A stretch of DNA of 63,561 bases from Primorskyibacter sedentarius (GTDB taxonomy: Bacteria; Pseudomonadota; Alphaproteobacteria; Rhodobacterales; Rhodobacteraceae), in assembly GCF_004342065.1 (NCBI RefSeq), contig NZ_SLZU01000021.1:1-63561 (forward strand), given 5' to 3'. Shown piece by piece: positions 26,379 through 34,809 of the stretch. The translations under genes were made by a program, and so were the position numbers. Within the stretch, counting starts at the first letter, position 1. Every line of letters begins with the position of its first letter. The notes beneath the pieces were generated by a model. That model was not told the DNA's origin. It searched no databases and saw only the letters and a list, made by a program, of their open reading frames with translations.

Positions 26379-26678
26379 TAGAGGGGTGGTGAATGTCATC
26401 CCTTTGCCTGCCGTCTTCAAGAAGACCGAGTGGGTTCTTGCCGAGTAGAGTGCGCTGTCGCAAATTGGATTGAATGCCGACTCTCAAAGGCGGTGGTGAT
26501 GGCGTGGAGGCCCACTCTCCCGGTTCTCGTAGCTGTCCTCGCCACGGCGCAGGAATTGGTCCGTGACTTGCGCGGGGTGTTCCGGCGCGGCCCATTTCGA
26601 CCATTCTGACGACAGGTGGCCAACAAAAGCCGGAACGAAGGGCGCAGTATCAATAAAAGGATACTGGCCCTCCAGTCA
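26379..26678. other. Unassigned debris after the phosphatase cassette
   Basis: About 300 bp with short frames only. The minus strand reads SEWSKWAAPEHPAQVTDQFL in one frame, which has protein-like composition but no family I recognise. It probably belongs to the mobile-element graveyard that continues to 28.1 kb. Confidence 0.35.
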
Positions 26679-27008
26679 TCACCTTCGCGCGGCCGTCAAA
26701 ATGACTTCGACTTTGTAGTCCGGGGTGGCAAGCCGGGCCTCTCCACACGGGCGTGTCGGTGCTTTAACTTTTGGCACCCATGCGTCCCAGACTGCGTAAA
26801 TCTCGTCATAATCGGCCATATCCGCCAGCCAAATGGTCGCCTGAAGCATGTGTGGCAGATCCGATCCTGCTTCTGCCAACAGCTTGTCAATCGAGGCAAG
26901 ACAATCGCACGTCTATTGCGCGACGCTGTCGCCCGGATGTCCGACCTGTCCGGCGAGATCGATTGTGAATAGGCGTGCAATGTTGAGAGCAGGCTGCTGA
27001 AATCCTCC
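26679..27008 (-). pseudogene. Rid (YjgF/UK114) family protein, degraded
   Basis: Read on the minus strand, one frame gives LFTIDLAGQVGHPGDSVAQ, an amber TAG (26913-26915), then CLASIDKLLAEAGSD and LPHMLQATIWLADMADYDEI, ending ATPDYKVEVILTAARR and a stop. This is the core and C-terminus of a Rid-family enamine/imine deaminase. The start is missing and an IS66 fragment lies directly upstream, so insertion or recombination probably removed the N-terminus. An intact Rid gene of a different sequence is at 49282. Confidence 0.8.
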
Positions 27009-27046
27009 CCTACCCAAACGCTCAAATCTACCCGAAGGGTTTGCCG

Positions 27047-27271
27047 TCAGACAGTCGCCATGCGTTCGAGACCGATGGCGAACACAAGCCCGCTGCCGTT
27101 CCAGAAGAGGGTCTTCATCCGATCAGCGCGCTTCGCCCGAAAGACAAAGACCCTGCCGGTGAAGGGATACTCGGCCAGCAACGACTGGACCAGCGTTGCG
27201 AGACCGTCATGACCTTTCCATAAGCCCACGGGCTTCGTGGCCACCAGGATTCTGACGCCCTGCGAGGGCAT
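27047..27271 (-). mobile_element. IS66-family accessory protein TnpB (Orf2), truncated remnant
   Basis: The 74-codon minus-strand frame starts MPSQGVRILVATKPVGLWKG and continues HDGLATLVQSLLAEYPFTG then RVFVFRAKRADRMKTLFWNG. This is the conserved first two thirds of IS66 Orf2 (normally about 115 residues); KGHDGLA, GRVFVFR and LKILFWDG-like strings are diagnostic. The end is lost at the junction with the Rid pseudogene. The catalytic TnpC is absent. Confidence 0.8.
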
Positions 27272-27879
27272 CAGAATGGATGCACCTCCAACGCCTGAAC
27301 GATCTCGGCGTTCCGGGTGGCCGGAGCATCATGCGCGTGTTCGATCACAACAGTGCTTCGAACGATTCTGATCGGCGCCACCTGCATCGGCACCTTCGGA
27401 TCAGCGGCATCCTGGGTGTCATTGCGGCCGACACCTGAGAGGTTTCGCATCGCCATCTCCACCGTAGACATGTCCCTACTCGTGCTCTGCTGCGCTTGTG
27501 TCCGTCCCCTCCCTGAATTTGGGCGTCTGGGATGGTTGGGATGTCCACGCGCATCTGAGAAGAGCTCTCTCGACAAACCTCGTATAAGGCTCAGCATCCG
27601 TTATGCCGAACGGAGGGGCACAAGCAGACATGGCTCACGGCAGACTTCCAGCGATGCGGCACGCCATACATTCAAAGTCCAGTTTACATAGTCGTTCAAG
27701 GCCCATTCCAGAACTTCGATGGGCTTATGAGATACCGCGCAGCGACCGATAATTTCATCGCTCTTTTTGAGCGACCCCGATCGGGTGGTGAATTTCAGTT
27801 TTTTTACATGAAAGGTATCGGCGCTGTGGCTGGCGTGGTTGGCGAAGTCGGCCAAGAGATGACCTTCAGAGCCAGTGAT
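27272..27879. other. Mobile-element debris between IS66 and IS3 fragments
   Basis: On the minus strand a frame ending VVIEHAHDAPATRNAEIVQA just before the TnpB start may be the tail of an IS66 Orf1-like gene. Further right a 102-codon minus-strand frame (27601-27909) fuses an IS3 OrfB start to unrelated sequence (CAVSHKPIEVLEWALNDYV). None is a complete gene. Confidence 0.35.
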
Positions 27880-28115
27880 CGCTCGCCGCCGTGATTCGTG
27901 GATGGCCAAAGCGGCCTTCTGCCGATCACGGTCGACGCAAGCACGGCGTCGGACGGAGCTCAGCAGTTTCCCGACGCAGCCTCATGCAAGATAAGCCTCT
28001 CTCGCGTGACGTATGACCCGGTCATGCGGAGCCGTTCGTTCTCCTTCTCCAACTCCTTCGACCGCTTCACCTGGTTCGTCTTCAACCCACCGTTCTCCCG
28101 GAACCACTGGTAATA
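27880..28115 (-). mobile_element. IS3-family transposase remnant (OrfA end and OrfB start)
   Basis: The minus strand reads YYQWFRENGGLKTNQVKRSK, ELEKENERLRMTGSYVTRER and LILHEAASGN, the leucine-zipper C-terminus of IS3 OrfA. It is followed, in the overlapping frame, by KLLSSVRRRACVDRDRQKAA, the usual opening of OrfB. Both pieces are cut off: the OrfA HTH and the OrfB DDE domain are missing. Only a dead fragment is left. Confidence 0.8.
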
Positions 28116-28151
28116 GGTCAGGGAGCACCACCTTTCGTAGCAAGGCAACCA

Positions 28152-28180
28152 TTCCCGCCAAAAATGAATCTTGGTATAAT
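28152..28180 (+). promoter_or_regulatory. Possible promoter of the DUF1445-TRAP cluster
   Basis: A consensus TATAAT (28175-28180) stands 17 bp after a weak -35-like TTCCCG (28152-28157) in an AT-rich patch just beyond the IS3 remnant and about 85 bp before the DUF1445 start. The -10 is perfect, the -35 is poor. Confidence 0.35.
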
Positions 28181-28265
28181 TAAATCCGATCATTTTTGAT
28201 GCAAAATTACAAATATGCGTTATGTGTGTATCTGTGCCATCCTTGAATTCACTAAGGGGGCAACA

Positions 28266-29099
28266 ATGATTCCAGCATCTGTTCAATCGCACATCGCTTA
28301 CAAGGAACTGACTGAACTGTCTTCCAAAGACGTCCGTCTGGCATTGCGCACGAACGCGTATACAGCCCACACAGCGGGGCTTTCCCCCGGGAAACTGCAA
28401 TGTAACCTGGTCATTCTGCCTGGCGCTGATGGGGTAGATTTCGGCGAGTTTTGCGAAGCCAATCCTATCTTCTGTCCATTGATCGGAACCTCCAGGATAG
28501 GCGCAACCGATATGCCAGAGCTTGGTCAAGACATTGATCTTCGTAGTGATCTGCCGCTTTATTTCGTGTACCGGCGCGGCCAGGTCGTTGAGCGGGTCAA
28601 AGATATCATGGCGATATGGCGCGATGACTTGATGGCCTTTGCCATTGGCTGCTCTTTTACTTTTGAACATGCCCTGATGCGCGCGGGGATCGAAATGCGA
28701 CACGTCACCGATGGAGTAACCGTCCCAATGTTTCGCACCAACATTCAGACGAAATCCGTTGGTCGGTTTGGCGGGTCAGCAGTCGTTAGCATGCGGCCGA
28801 TCCCCAAACACCGCGTTGAAGAAGTCAAGCGTATCTGTGCTGCATTTCCCTATGCGCATGGTGCGCCGATCCACGTCGGCAGTGCAGAGGAGATCGGCAT
28901 TGAGGATATAAGCCAGCCCGATTGGGGCGAAGGCGTGACGATTGGCGACGGCGAAGTGCCCGCATTCTGGGGCTGCGGTGTCACCACGCAAGAGGCGCTT
29001 GTCTCTGCAGCGCCTGAGATTGCGATTACGCATGCTCCTGGGGCCATGCTGATCACCGATCTTGATGAGGCCGACCCGTTCCAGAACGGCGTTGCTTAG
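28266..29099 (+). CDS. Putative hydro-lyase, DUF1445 (D-glutamate cyclase-like)
   Basis: This 277-residue protein matches DUF1445/YcsI: an N-terminal VRLALRTNAYTAHTAGLSPG, NLVILPGADGVDFGEFCEAN, and the conserved FAIGCSFTFEHALMRAGIEM with a cysteine, then TNIQTKSVGRFGGSAVVSMR and the final WGCGVTTQEALVSAAPEIAI, ITHAPGAMLITDL. Mammalian relatives (DGLUCY) convert D-glutamate and 5-oxo-D-proline; bacterial members are mostly annotated as hydro-lyases. ATG 28266 is preceded by AAGGGGG, better than an ATG 17 codons upstream. It is the first gene of a cluster with a TRAP importer, so it probably acts on the imported acid or lactam. Confidence 0.9.
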   Translation: MIPASVQSHIAYKELTELSSKDVRLALRTNAYTAHTAGLSPGKLQCNLVILPGADGVDFGEFCEANPIFCPLIGTSRIGATDMPELGQDIDLRSDLPLYFVYRRGQVVERVKDIMAIWRDDLMAFAIGCSFTFEHALMRAGIEMRHVTDGVTVPMFRTNIQTKSVGRFGGSAVVSMRPIPKHRVEEVKRICAAFPYAHGAPIHVGSAEEIGIEDISQPDWGEGVTIGDGEVPAFWGCGVTTQEALVSAAPEIAITHAPGAMLITDLDEADPFQNGVA

Positions 29100-29184
29100 C
29101 CCGACTACACCTATTGACCGATGGTCCCGCGACCCGCCTGCCCGAATAACAATAAGTGAAATCAAACCAACCAGGAGAAAACAT

Positions 29185-30222
29185 ATGAAACCCACCATTA
29201 GCATTCTGGCGATCACCGTTGCCCTTGCCGGTCCGGCCGCCGCAGAAGAGCAGCTGTCCGTCGTCGGCAGTTGGAGCGGCCTTCCGCTTCACAAACAATA
29301 CGAAAAGCCATTCTGGGACGAAAAAATGCCTGCAGCCAGCGGTGGCCAGATCACGGCCGCGCTTACGACCCATGATCAGATGGGGATCAGCGGTGGCGAT
29401 GTGTTCCGCATGTTGGGCCAAGGCGTTTTCGACGTGGGCATGACTGTGGCCGATTATGCCGTTGCGGATTCCGCCGCGCTGGAAGGGTTTGACGTTCCAT
29501 TGATCGCCTCTGATGCAGCGGACGCCAAAGCGATGGTCGCCGCGTCGCGCCCCCTGATGGATGAAATTTTCGCAGATGTTTTCAACGCCAAAGTTCTGGG
29601 CGTCGCCCCCTACCCGCCACAGGTGGTGTTCTGCAATGCCGAGATCGGCTCTCTCGAAGATCTGAAGGGCAAAAAGGTCCGCGCCTCCGGCCGCATGACC
29701 GGCAAGTTGCTCGAGGCGCTGGGTGCAGAGGCTGTCAGTGTCAGCTTTGGCGAAGTCCCGGGCGCCCTGCAAAAAGGTGTCGTGGATTGTGCCGTGACTG
29801 GCGCGGGTTCGGGCTACAGCGCTGGTTGGTGGGAGGTGTCGACTCACTTGCTGCCAATCCCGCTTGGCGGCTGGGATCCGGTTGTGACGGCGATGAATCT
29901 CGATAAGTGGAACAGCCTGTCCGCAGATGATCAGACGGTGATCCAAAAAGCCGTGACCGAAGAGCTTGAAGGTCCTGCATGGGAAACGGCGCAGACAGCA
30001 CTGGCCACCGACGTGGCCTGCCTGACCGGCGCAGGCGAATGCCCGACCGAAGCGCGCGACATGGTTCTGGTTCAGGCATCCGAAGAAGATCAGGCAACCG
30101 CACGCAGCATTCTCGTCTCCGAAGTTCTGCCTGACTGGGCCGAGCGCGCAGGCGGCGACTGGGGCCAGCGCTGGAATGACACTGTGGGCGCGGCCACCGG
30201 TGTTCAGATTGAACTGAAGTAA
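29185..30222 (+). CDS. TRAP transporter substrate-binding protein (DctP family)
   Basis: This 345-residue protein has a Sec signal (MKPTISILAITVALAGPAAA) and the DctP fold. Family marks are FRMLGQGVFDVGMTVADYAV, the segment LEDLKGKKVRASGRMTGKLL with the arginine that clamps carboxylate ligands, and VSFGEVPGALQKGVVDCAVT. The start ATG 29185 follows CAGGAGAA. It is 85 bp after the DUF1445 gene and is followed within 10 bp by the small membrane subunit. The ligand is probably a carboxylate of amino-acid type; it is not readable from sequence alone. Confidence 0.94.
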   Translation: MKPTISILAITVALAGPAAAEEQLSVVGSWSGLPLHKQYEKPFWDEKMPAASGGQITAALTTHDQMGISGGDVFRMLGQGVFDVGMTVADYAVADSAALEGFDVPLIASDAADAKAMVAASRPLMDEIFADVFNAKVLGVAPYPPQVVFCNAEIGSLEDLKGKKVRASGRMTGKLLEALGAEAVSVSFGEVPGALQKGVVDCAVTGAGSGYSAGWWEVSTHLLPIPLGGWDPVVTAMNLDKWNSLSADDQTVIQKAVTEELEGPAWETAQTALATDVACLTGAGECPTEARDMVLVQASEEDQATARSILVSEVLPDWAERAGGDWGQRWNDTVGAATGVQIELK

Positions 30223-30232
30223 GGCCAGACTG

Positions 30233-30766
30233 ATGATCCAGCTCGTCTCATTGCTTAGAAGGCTCAACGAAATACTGGCGATCGGCGCTGGCCTGCTTTT
30301 GCTGATCAGCGTCTGCGTCACCCTTTACGACGTGATCGCCAGACCGTTCGGGTTTTCGCTTGGCGGGACCGACGAATTGTCGGGCTACGCCATGGCAATC
30401 GTGACGAGCTGGGGCATCAGCTACGGTCTGACCTGTCTCGCCCATGTTCGCATAGACCTAATCCGGGCGCGCGGCAGCAATTTGGTCAAGGCATGGTTCG
30501 ACGCGGTATCGATCCTCTCACTTGCCACGGTAGCCGTCACGGTCGCCTATCGCGCCTGGCCGGTACTGGCGAAGTCCATTTCCAACAATTCGACGGCGAA
30601 CACCACGCTGGAAACGCCGCTCTGGATACCACAGTCGCTGTGGATGGCGGGTTGGCTCTGGTTTGCCGTCTCGGCGGTGGTGCTGACACTTTCTGTTTTC
30701 TTGTTCCTACTGCGCGGAGATTACGCCGCCGTCGAGGAATTCGCCGGATCGCGAGGTGAAGCATGA
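30233..30766 (+). CDS. TRAP transporter small permease (DctQ family)
   Basis: This 177-residue protein has four membrane helices, as expected for DctQ: ILAIGAGLLLLISVCVTLYD, the GTDELSGYAMAIVTSWGISY helix, VSILSLATVAVTVAYRAWP and a last one near MAGWLWFAVSAVVLTLSVFL. The R-PFGFSLGGTDELSGY loop is the family signature. It overlaps the large permease start by 4 bp (ATGA), a normal coupling for TRAP genes. Confidence 0.93.
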   Translation: MIQLVSLLRRLNEILAIGAGLLLLISVCVTLYDVIARPFGFSLGGTDELSGYAMAIVTSWGISYGLTCLAHVRIDLIRARGSNLVKAWFDAVSILSLATVAVTVAYRAWPVLAKSISNNSTANTTLETPLWIPQSLWMAGWLWFAVSAVVLTLSVFLFLLRGDYAAVEEFAGSRGEA

Positions 30767-32043
30767 TCCTGTTCACATCTGCTGGTCTCCTGGGTCTCTT
30801 GGCGCTGTCCATCCCGGTCGGGATCGTCCTGTTCCTTCTCAGCTTCGGCATCGACGCCTTCTTCAGCCCTTTCCCGTTGATGCGCGGACTTGGTCAGGTG
30901 GTGTGGTCGTCTTCGAACAGCTCCACGCTGATTGCCGTGCCGTTCTTTGTGCTGCTTGGCGAACTTCTGGTGCGTAGCGGTGTTGCGCAACGGACCTATT
31001 CGGCGCTTGAATCCTGGGTGTCATGGCTGCCTGGCGGTTTGATCCATGCCAATATTGCGACGGCCACGCTGTTTTCGGCCACCTCTGGATCGTCGGTGGC
31101 CACAGCAGCAACCGTGGCGTCGGTTGCGACGCCTCAGGCCGAGCGGCTGGGCTATGACCCCAAGCTATTTTCCGGCGCAATCGCTGCGGGAGGCACGCTG
31201 GGCATCATGATCCCGCCGTCGATCAACCTGATCGTCTACGGGTTTCTGACCGAAACCTCGATCCCGCAACTGTTTCTCGCCGGTCTCATTCCCGGCTTCT
31301 CGCTGGCGCTGCTCTTCATGCTGGTGACCGTCATCTTCTGCGTGATCCGTCCGTCGCTGGGCGGGCCCGGCATCAAAGCCAGTTGGCGCAAGCGCATCGT
31401 GGGCCTCGCCGATCTGATCCCATTGCTTGGCCTTTTCGGCGTGATCGTCGGGTCGATCTATGCCGGCTGGGCCACCCCGACCGAAGCGGCCGCCATTGGT
31501 GTTGCGATGGCTTTTGCCATCGCGGCGACTCAGCGATCCATCAGCCGTGAAATGTTGGTTCTGAGTCTCAAGGGCACCATCCGCACCACCTCGATGATAA
31601 TGCTGGTTGTGGTTGGCGCCTACGTGCTGAACTTCGTTCTGACCGCCGCCGGCGTTAGCCGCGCTTTGCAAAGCTTCTTGCAGGACCTCGGGCTCGGGCC
31701 CCTTGCGACACTTCTCATCATCGTACTGATCTACATCGTACTGGGTTTCTTCATCGAGACCTTGTCGCTGATGGTGGCGACCATTCCGATCATTGTCCCA
31801 ATCGTCGTCGAGCTTGGGTATGACAAACTATGGTTTGGCATCCTGATGATCATCCTCGTTGAAATGGCGCTGATCACGCCTCCTGTCGGACTGAACCTCT
31901 ATGTAGTTCAGGGCGTTCGAAAAAAAGGTCCGCTTTCCGATGTTGTGCTTGGCGTTATACCCTATGCGCTGGCCATGCTGTTTATGGTAGCGCTGCTGAT
32001 TGCCTTCCCGGCAATTGCAACTTTCCTTCCTGAAAACTTCTAA
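30763..32043 (+). CDS. TRAP transporter large permease (DctM family)
   Basis: This 426-residue protein is a full-length DctM subunit with about twelve membrane helices. Diagnostic stretches are AVPFFVLLGELLVRSGVAQR, ATLFSATSGSSVATAATVAS, GTLGIMIPPSINLIVYGFLT and, near the end, EMALITPPVGLNLYVVQGV. It follows DctQ with a 4-bp overlap. Together with DctP at 29185 it forms a sodium-driven high-affinity importer at the inner membrane. Confidence 0.95.
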   Translation: MILFTSAGLLGLLALSIPVGIVLFLLSFGIDAFFSPFPLMRGLGQVVWSSSNSSTLIAVPFFVLLGELLVRSGVAQRTYSALESWVSWLPGGLIHANIATATLFSATSGSSVATAATVASVATPQAERLGYDPKLFSGAIAAGGTLGIMIPPSINLIVYGFLTETSIPQLFLAGLIPGFSLALLFMLVTVIFCVIRPSLGGPGIKASWRKRIVGLADLIPLLGLFGVIVGSIYAGWATPTEAAAIGVAMAFAIAATQRSISREMLVLSLKGTIRTTSMIMLVVVGAYVLNFVLTAAGVSRALQSFLQDLGLGPLATLLIIVLIYIVLGFFIETLSLMVATIPIIVPIVVELGYDKLWFGILMIILVEMALITPPVGLNLYVVQGVRKKGPLSDVVLGVIPYALAMLFMVALLIAFPAIATFLPENF

Positions 32044-32053
32044 GGTTAAACTC

Positions 32054-32707
32054 ATGCAGCTAACTTTCGCAGGGCAAACTCTGGCTCTGACCGTTGAAAA
32101 TCTAATTGTCGCCGGCTGGACCGGACGCGACATGGCCGGGGTTCAGCATCACATTGACGAACTGGCGGAACTTGGCATCGCCCCGCCGTCGCAGGTACCG
32201 CTATACTACCGGGTATCGAACTCGCTGCCGACCCAAGACGCCCAGATCGAGGTTCTCGGCGAGGGCACCTCGGGCGAGGTAGAGCCGTTGCTGCTCCAGC
32301 ACGATGGCAAGCTGTGGCTTGGCGTCGCATCGGATCACACGGACCGCGATCTCGAAGTGTATTCCGTCGCGGCATCCAAGCAGGCTTGCCCCAAACCGAT
32401 TGGCGCCGAGGTCTGGGATTTTGACGAGGTCAAGGATGACCTGGACAGTCTGGAACTGCGTTGCCTCATCCGCGAAAAAGATGACTGGGTGATCTATCAG
32501 GAAGGTACGCTTGCCGCCATTCGGCCGCTGGCGGATTTGATGGGCGGCACCAAATTTGGCGAAAACACCGCTATGCTGTGCGGCACGCTTGGGGCCATCG
32601 GCGGTGTCCGCCCTGCGGCCGCGTACCGGATGGAGCTGGTCGATCCGGCCCGCGATCGCAAGATCACTTTGGAGTACAGCGTGCGCACGCTGCCAATCGT
32701 GGCCTGA
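32054..32707 (+). CDS. DUF2848 family protein (fumarylacetoacetate hydrolase-like)
   Basis: This 217-residue protein matches DUF2848: VAGWTGRDMAGVQHHIDELA, PSQVPLYYRVSNSLPTQDA, LWLGVASDHTDRDLEVYSVA and KQACPKPIGAEVWDFDEVKD, then MLCGTLGAIGGVRPAAAYRM near the C-terminus. The HTDRDLE and PK-PIG motifs suggest a metal site like that of fumarylacetoacetate hydrolases. DUF2848 genes typically sit with transporters and amidases, as here. It starts 10 bp after the DctM stop. No reaction has been assigned that I can name. Confidence 0.9.
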   Translation: MQLTFAGQTLALTVENLIVAGWTGRDMAGVQHHIDELAELGIAPPSQVPLYYRVSNSLPTQDAQIEVLGEGTSGEVEPLLLQHDGKLWLGVASDHTDRDLEVYSVAASKQACPKPIGAEVWDFDEVKDDLDSLELRCLIREKDDWVIYQEGTLAAIRPLADLMGGTKFGENTAMLCGTLGAIGGVRPAAAYRMELVDPARDRKITLEYSVRTLPIVA

Positions 32708-32712
32708 TCAAA

Positions 32713-33906
32713 TTGACACCCGATCCTCATATTTCCCATCGGTTTGCTCTGCGCCGTGATGCGTTGTGGCAGATCGCATCGGACCAGGGTGTCGAGGCCG
32801 TTCTGGCGTTCGGGTTTGGGGATGCGCTTGGCGCAGGGACTCAATCACACGGGGCACTGCGGTATCTGTCCGACTGCAACAGTCACGAAGCGCAAAGCCT
32901 TTTGATCCTGACAGGCGAGACCACCCATTTAATATTCGGCAGCCCCTTCGTGCACCCTTGCGCAAATTCTCTCGGGCCGAAGGTGTCTTTCGAACAAGTA
33001 CCGCAGTCGCACTGGGGGCAGGCGATTGCCGAAAGGATCGGTGGGGCGCGACAACTTGGCTGTCTGGGTTTCAGCGAACTCCCGCATTCGGTTTCGGCAA
33101 CGATCGCACAGGAACTGCCAGAGGCCACTTGGATTGCGTTGGATGATGATCTCGCCCGAATGCGCATGATCAAGGACGCGGACGAACAAGCAGCCCTGCT
33201 GAAAGGCGCCGAGCTCTGTGATGCGCTTTTCGCCACCCTGCCCCCGCTTTTGCGCAGGAATGAACCGGTCTGGAAAACCCAGCTGCGGCTCGAGACGCAG
33301 GCGCGCATGGAAGACGCCGCCTATTGCCGAACATGGCTGACCGTGTTGCCGGCGGCGGATCGCCCCCGCTATTGGCCCGAGGAAAACTGCAATCATCCCA
33401 CTGACGGGGATCAGGTTCTTTTCGGGGTGGCTTTGACTGTGGATGGCTATTGGGCGCACGGTATTCGGATGGGGTCGATGGGCCCTGCGCGTGACGACCA
33501 CCAACGCATGTGGGCCATCGTCGACAGCGCCCTGGCCGAGGCCGAAGCCGCTTTGCGGCCCCTGACCATGCTGAGCGGTATCGACGCAATCATAACGGAC
33601 CATGTCGAAACCGCTGCCACGGCGGCGGGCTGGACCGACATTGCCCGCTTTCGGGGCGGCCATGGGTTGGGGCTTTCCTATGAAGAACCCCTGATGTCCG
33701 GCCAGTTCGTCCAGCACTGGGGGCCGTCGGGTTTTCGCGGCCCGCCCCCGGTGCCGATCCCCGCGCAATCCGGGATGGTCCTTGAACTGCACCCCAACCT
33801 CTTCGTTCCCGGTCTGGGGGGAGCGGCCTTGGGAGAAATGTACCTAATTGGCGACACCGGTGCAGTACCGATGCTGCGTTTCCCGCGCCAGATATTCGAA
33901 GCATAA
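32713..33906 (+). CDS. M24-fold (Xaa-Pro aminopeptidase/creatinase-like) protein, metal ligands altered
   Basis: This protein of about 397 residues has the creatinase N-terminal domain (AVLAFGFGDALGAGTQSHGA and LRYLSDCNSHEAQSLLIL) and the pita-bread M24 domain (LARMRMIKDADEQAALLKGA, RFRGGHGLGLSYEEP, GMVLELHPNLF). In metal-dependent M24 peptidases two Asp, one His and two Glu bind the metals. Here the Asp region reads FGVALTVDGYWAHGIRMG and the last Glu region LGGAALGEMYLIG, so the full ligand set is not obvious. A metal-free hydrolase of the creatinase type is therefore plausible. The start is uncertain: TTG 32713 or CTG 32704, directly at the DUF2848 stop. Confidence 0.82.
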   Translation: MTPDPHISHRFALRRDALWQIASDQGVEAVLAFGFGDALGAGTQSHGALRYLSDCNSHEAQSLLILTGETTHLIFGSPFVHPCANSLGPKVSFEQVPQSHWGQAIAERIGGARQLGCLGFSELPHSVSATIAQELPEATWIALDDDLARMRMIKDADEQAALLKGAELCDALFATLPPLLRRNEPVWKTQLRLETQARMEDAAYCRTWLTVLPAADRPRYWPEENCNHPTDGDQVLFGVALTVDGYWAHGIRMGSMGPARDDHQRMWAIVDSALAEAEAALRPLTMLSGIDAIITDHVETAATAAGWTDIARFRGGHGLGLSYEEPLMSGQFVQHWGPSGFRGPPPVPIPAQSGMVLELHPNLFVPGLGGAALGEMYLIGDTGAVPMLRFPRQIFEA

Positions 33907-33936
33907 GGCGTGTGAGAAAGCATCAGGGACAGAGCC

Positions 33937-34809
33937 ATGACACTTGATCAATTGATTACATTTCTTTGGGTGTCCCGTCTTGGGGGGGTGCGCCGTGCGG
34001 CACAGGAAATGAACATCTCGCAACCGGCTGTGTCGGGCCGCATCGCGGCACTGGAACAATCCCTTGGCACGCAGCTGTTTGATCGGGCACAGCGCGGTGT
34101 TACCCTGACCAAGAAAGGCGTGTTGCTCTGCGATTATGCGGAAAAAATCCTGAATTTGGTCGAAGGCATCAAGGCCGACATCATCCCGGCCGAGGCCGAG
34201 GACAGCCTGCTGCGCGTGGGCGTGGCCGAAACTATCGTGCAGCTCTGGCTGTCCGAATTCCTGTCTGCCTTGTACGAAACTTATCCCAAGATCCGCGTTG
34301 AAATCGTTGTTGATGTGACGTTGAACCTGCGCCAGCAGCTTTTGGAGCGCACCATCGATATTGCCCTTCTGATGGGGCCAATTTCGGAATACACGGTCGA
34401 CAACCTCCCATTACCGAACATCCCGCTGGCCTGGTTCAAACCCGCAGGGCGCCCGGACCCGGACCTCAGCGCAACGCCCGTGATCACGTACCATCGAAAT
34501 TCCCGCCCTTATCGCGAAATCCGCCAGCAGATGATCAATCGCTACGGCCCTGGCACCCAGCTCTTTCCTACGAGTTCAGTCAATGCCGGGTTGGAAATGG
34601 TCGCGACTGGCATCGGTGTCGGCTTGTTTGCAAGCCGGATTGCCAAGCAGTTTGTCGACCAGGGCCGTATCGAACCCTTCGATCCCGGTTGGAACCTCGA
34701 CGATCTTGAATTCACCGCGTCCTTTCTGGGCGATCCCCGAAACGAACTTTGTGCGCGCGCGGCCGAAATTGCAGCCGCCAGTGCCGAACGCTACTTGAGT
34801 ATGACATGA
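33937..34809 (+). CDS. LysR-type transcriptional regulator
   Basis: This 290-residue protein begins with the LysR winged helix (LDQLITFLWVSRLGGVRRAA, then NISQPAVSGRIAALEQSLGT and QLFDRAQRGVTLTKKG). The effector-binding domain follows (LRVGVAETIVQLWLSEFLSA, GIGVGLFASRIAKQFVDQG). It lies inside the catabolic cluster on the same strand, 30 bp after the M24 gene, and its stop overlaps the amidase start. It is therefore part of the operon it probably controls, unlike the usual divergent layout. Confidence 0.93.
   Translation: MTLDQLITFLWVSRLGGVRRAAQEMNISQPAVSGRIAALEQSLGTQLFDRAQRGVTLTKKGVLLCDYAEKILNLVEGIKADIIPAEAEDSLLRVGVAETIVQLWLSEFLSALYETYPKIRVEIVVDVTLNLRQQLLERTIDIALLMGPISEYTVDNLPLPNIPLAWFKPAGRPDPDLSATPVITYHRNSRPYREIRQQMINRYGPGTQLFPTSSVNAGLEMVATGIGVGLFASRIAKQFVDQGRIEPFDPGWNLDDLEFTASFLGDPRNELCARAAEIAAASAERYLSMT

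Noticed and set aside
29053-30321. A 422-codon minus-strand frame.
   Set aside because: It is the antisense of the TRAP binding-protein gene, with His/Gly/Arg-rich composition and no family pattern. The same holds for long antisense frames at 4614-5732 and 50024-51265.
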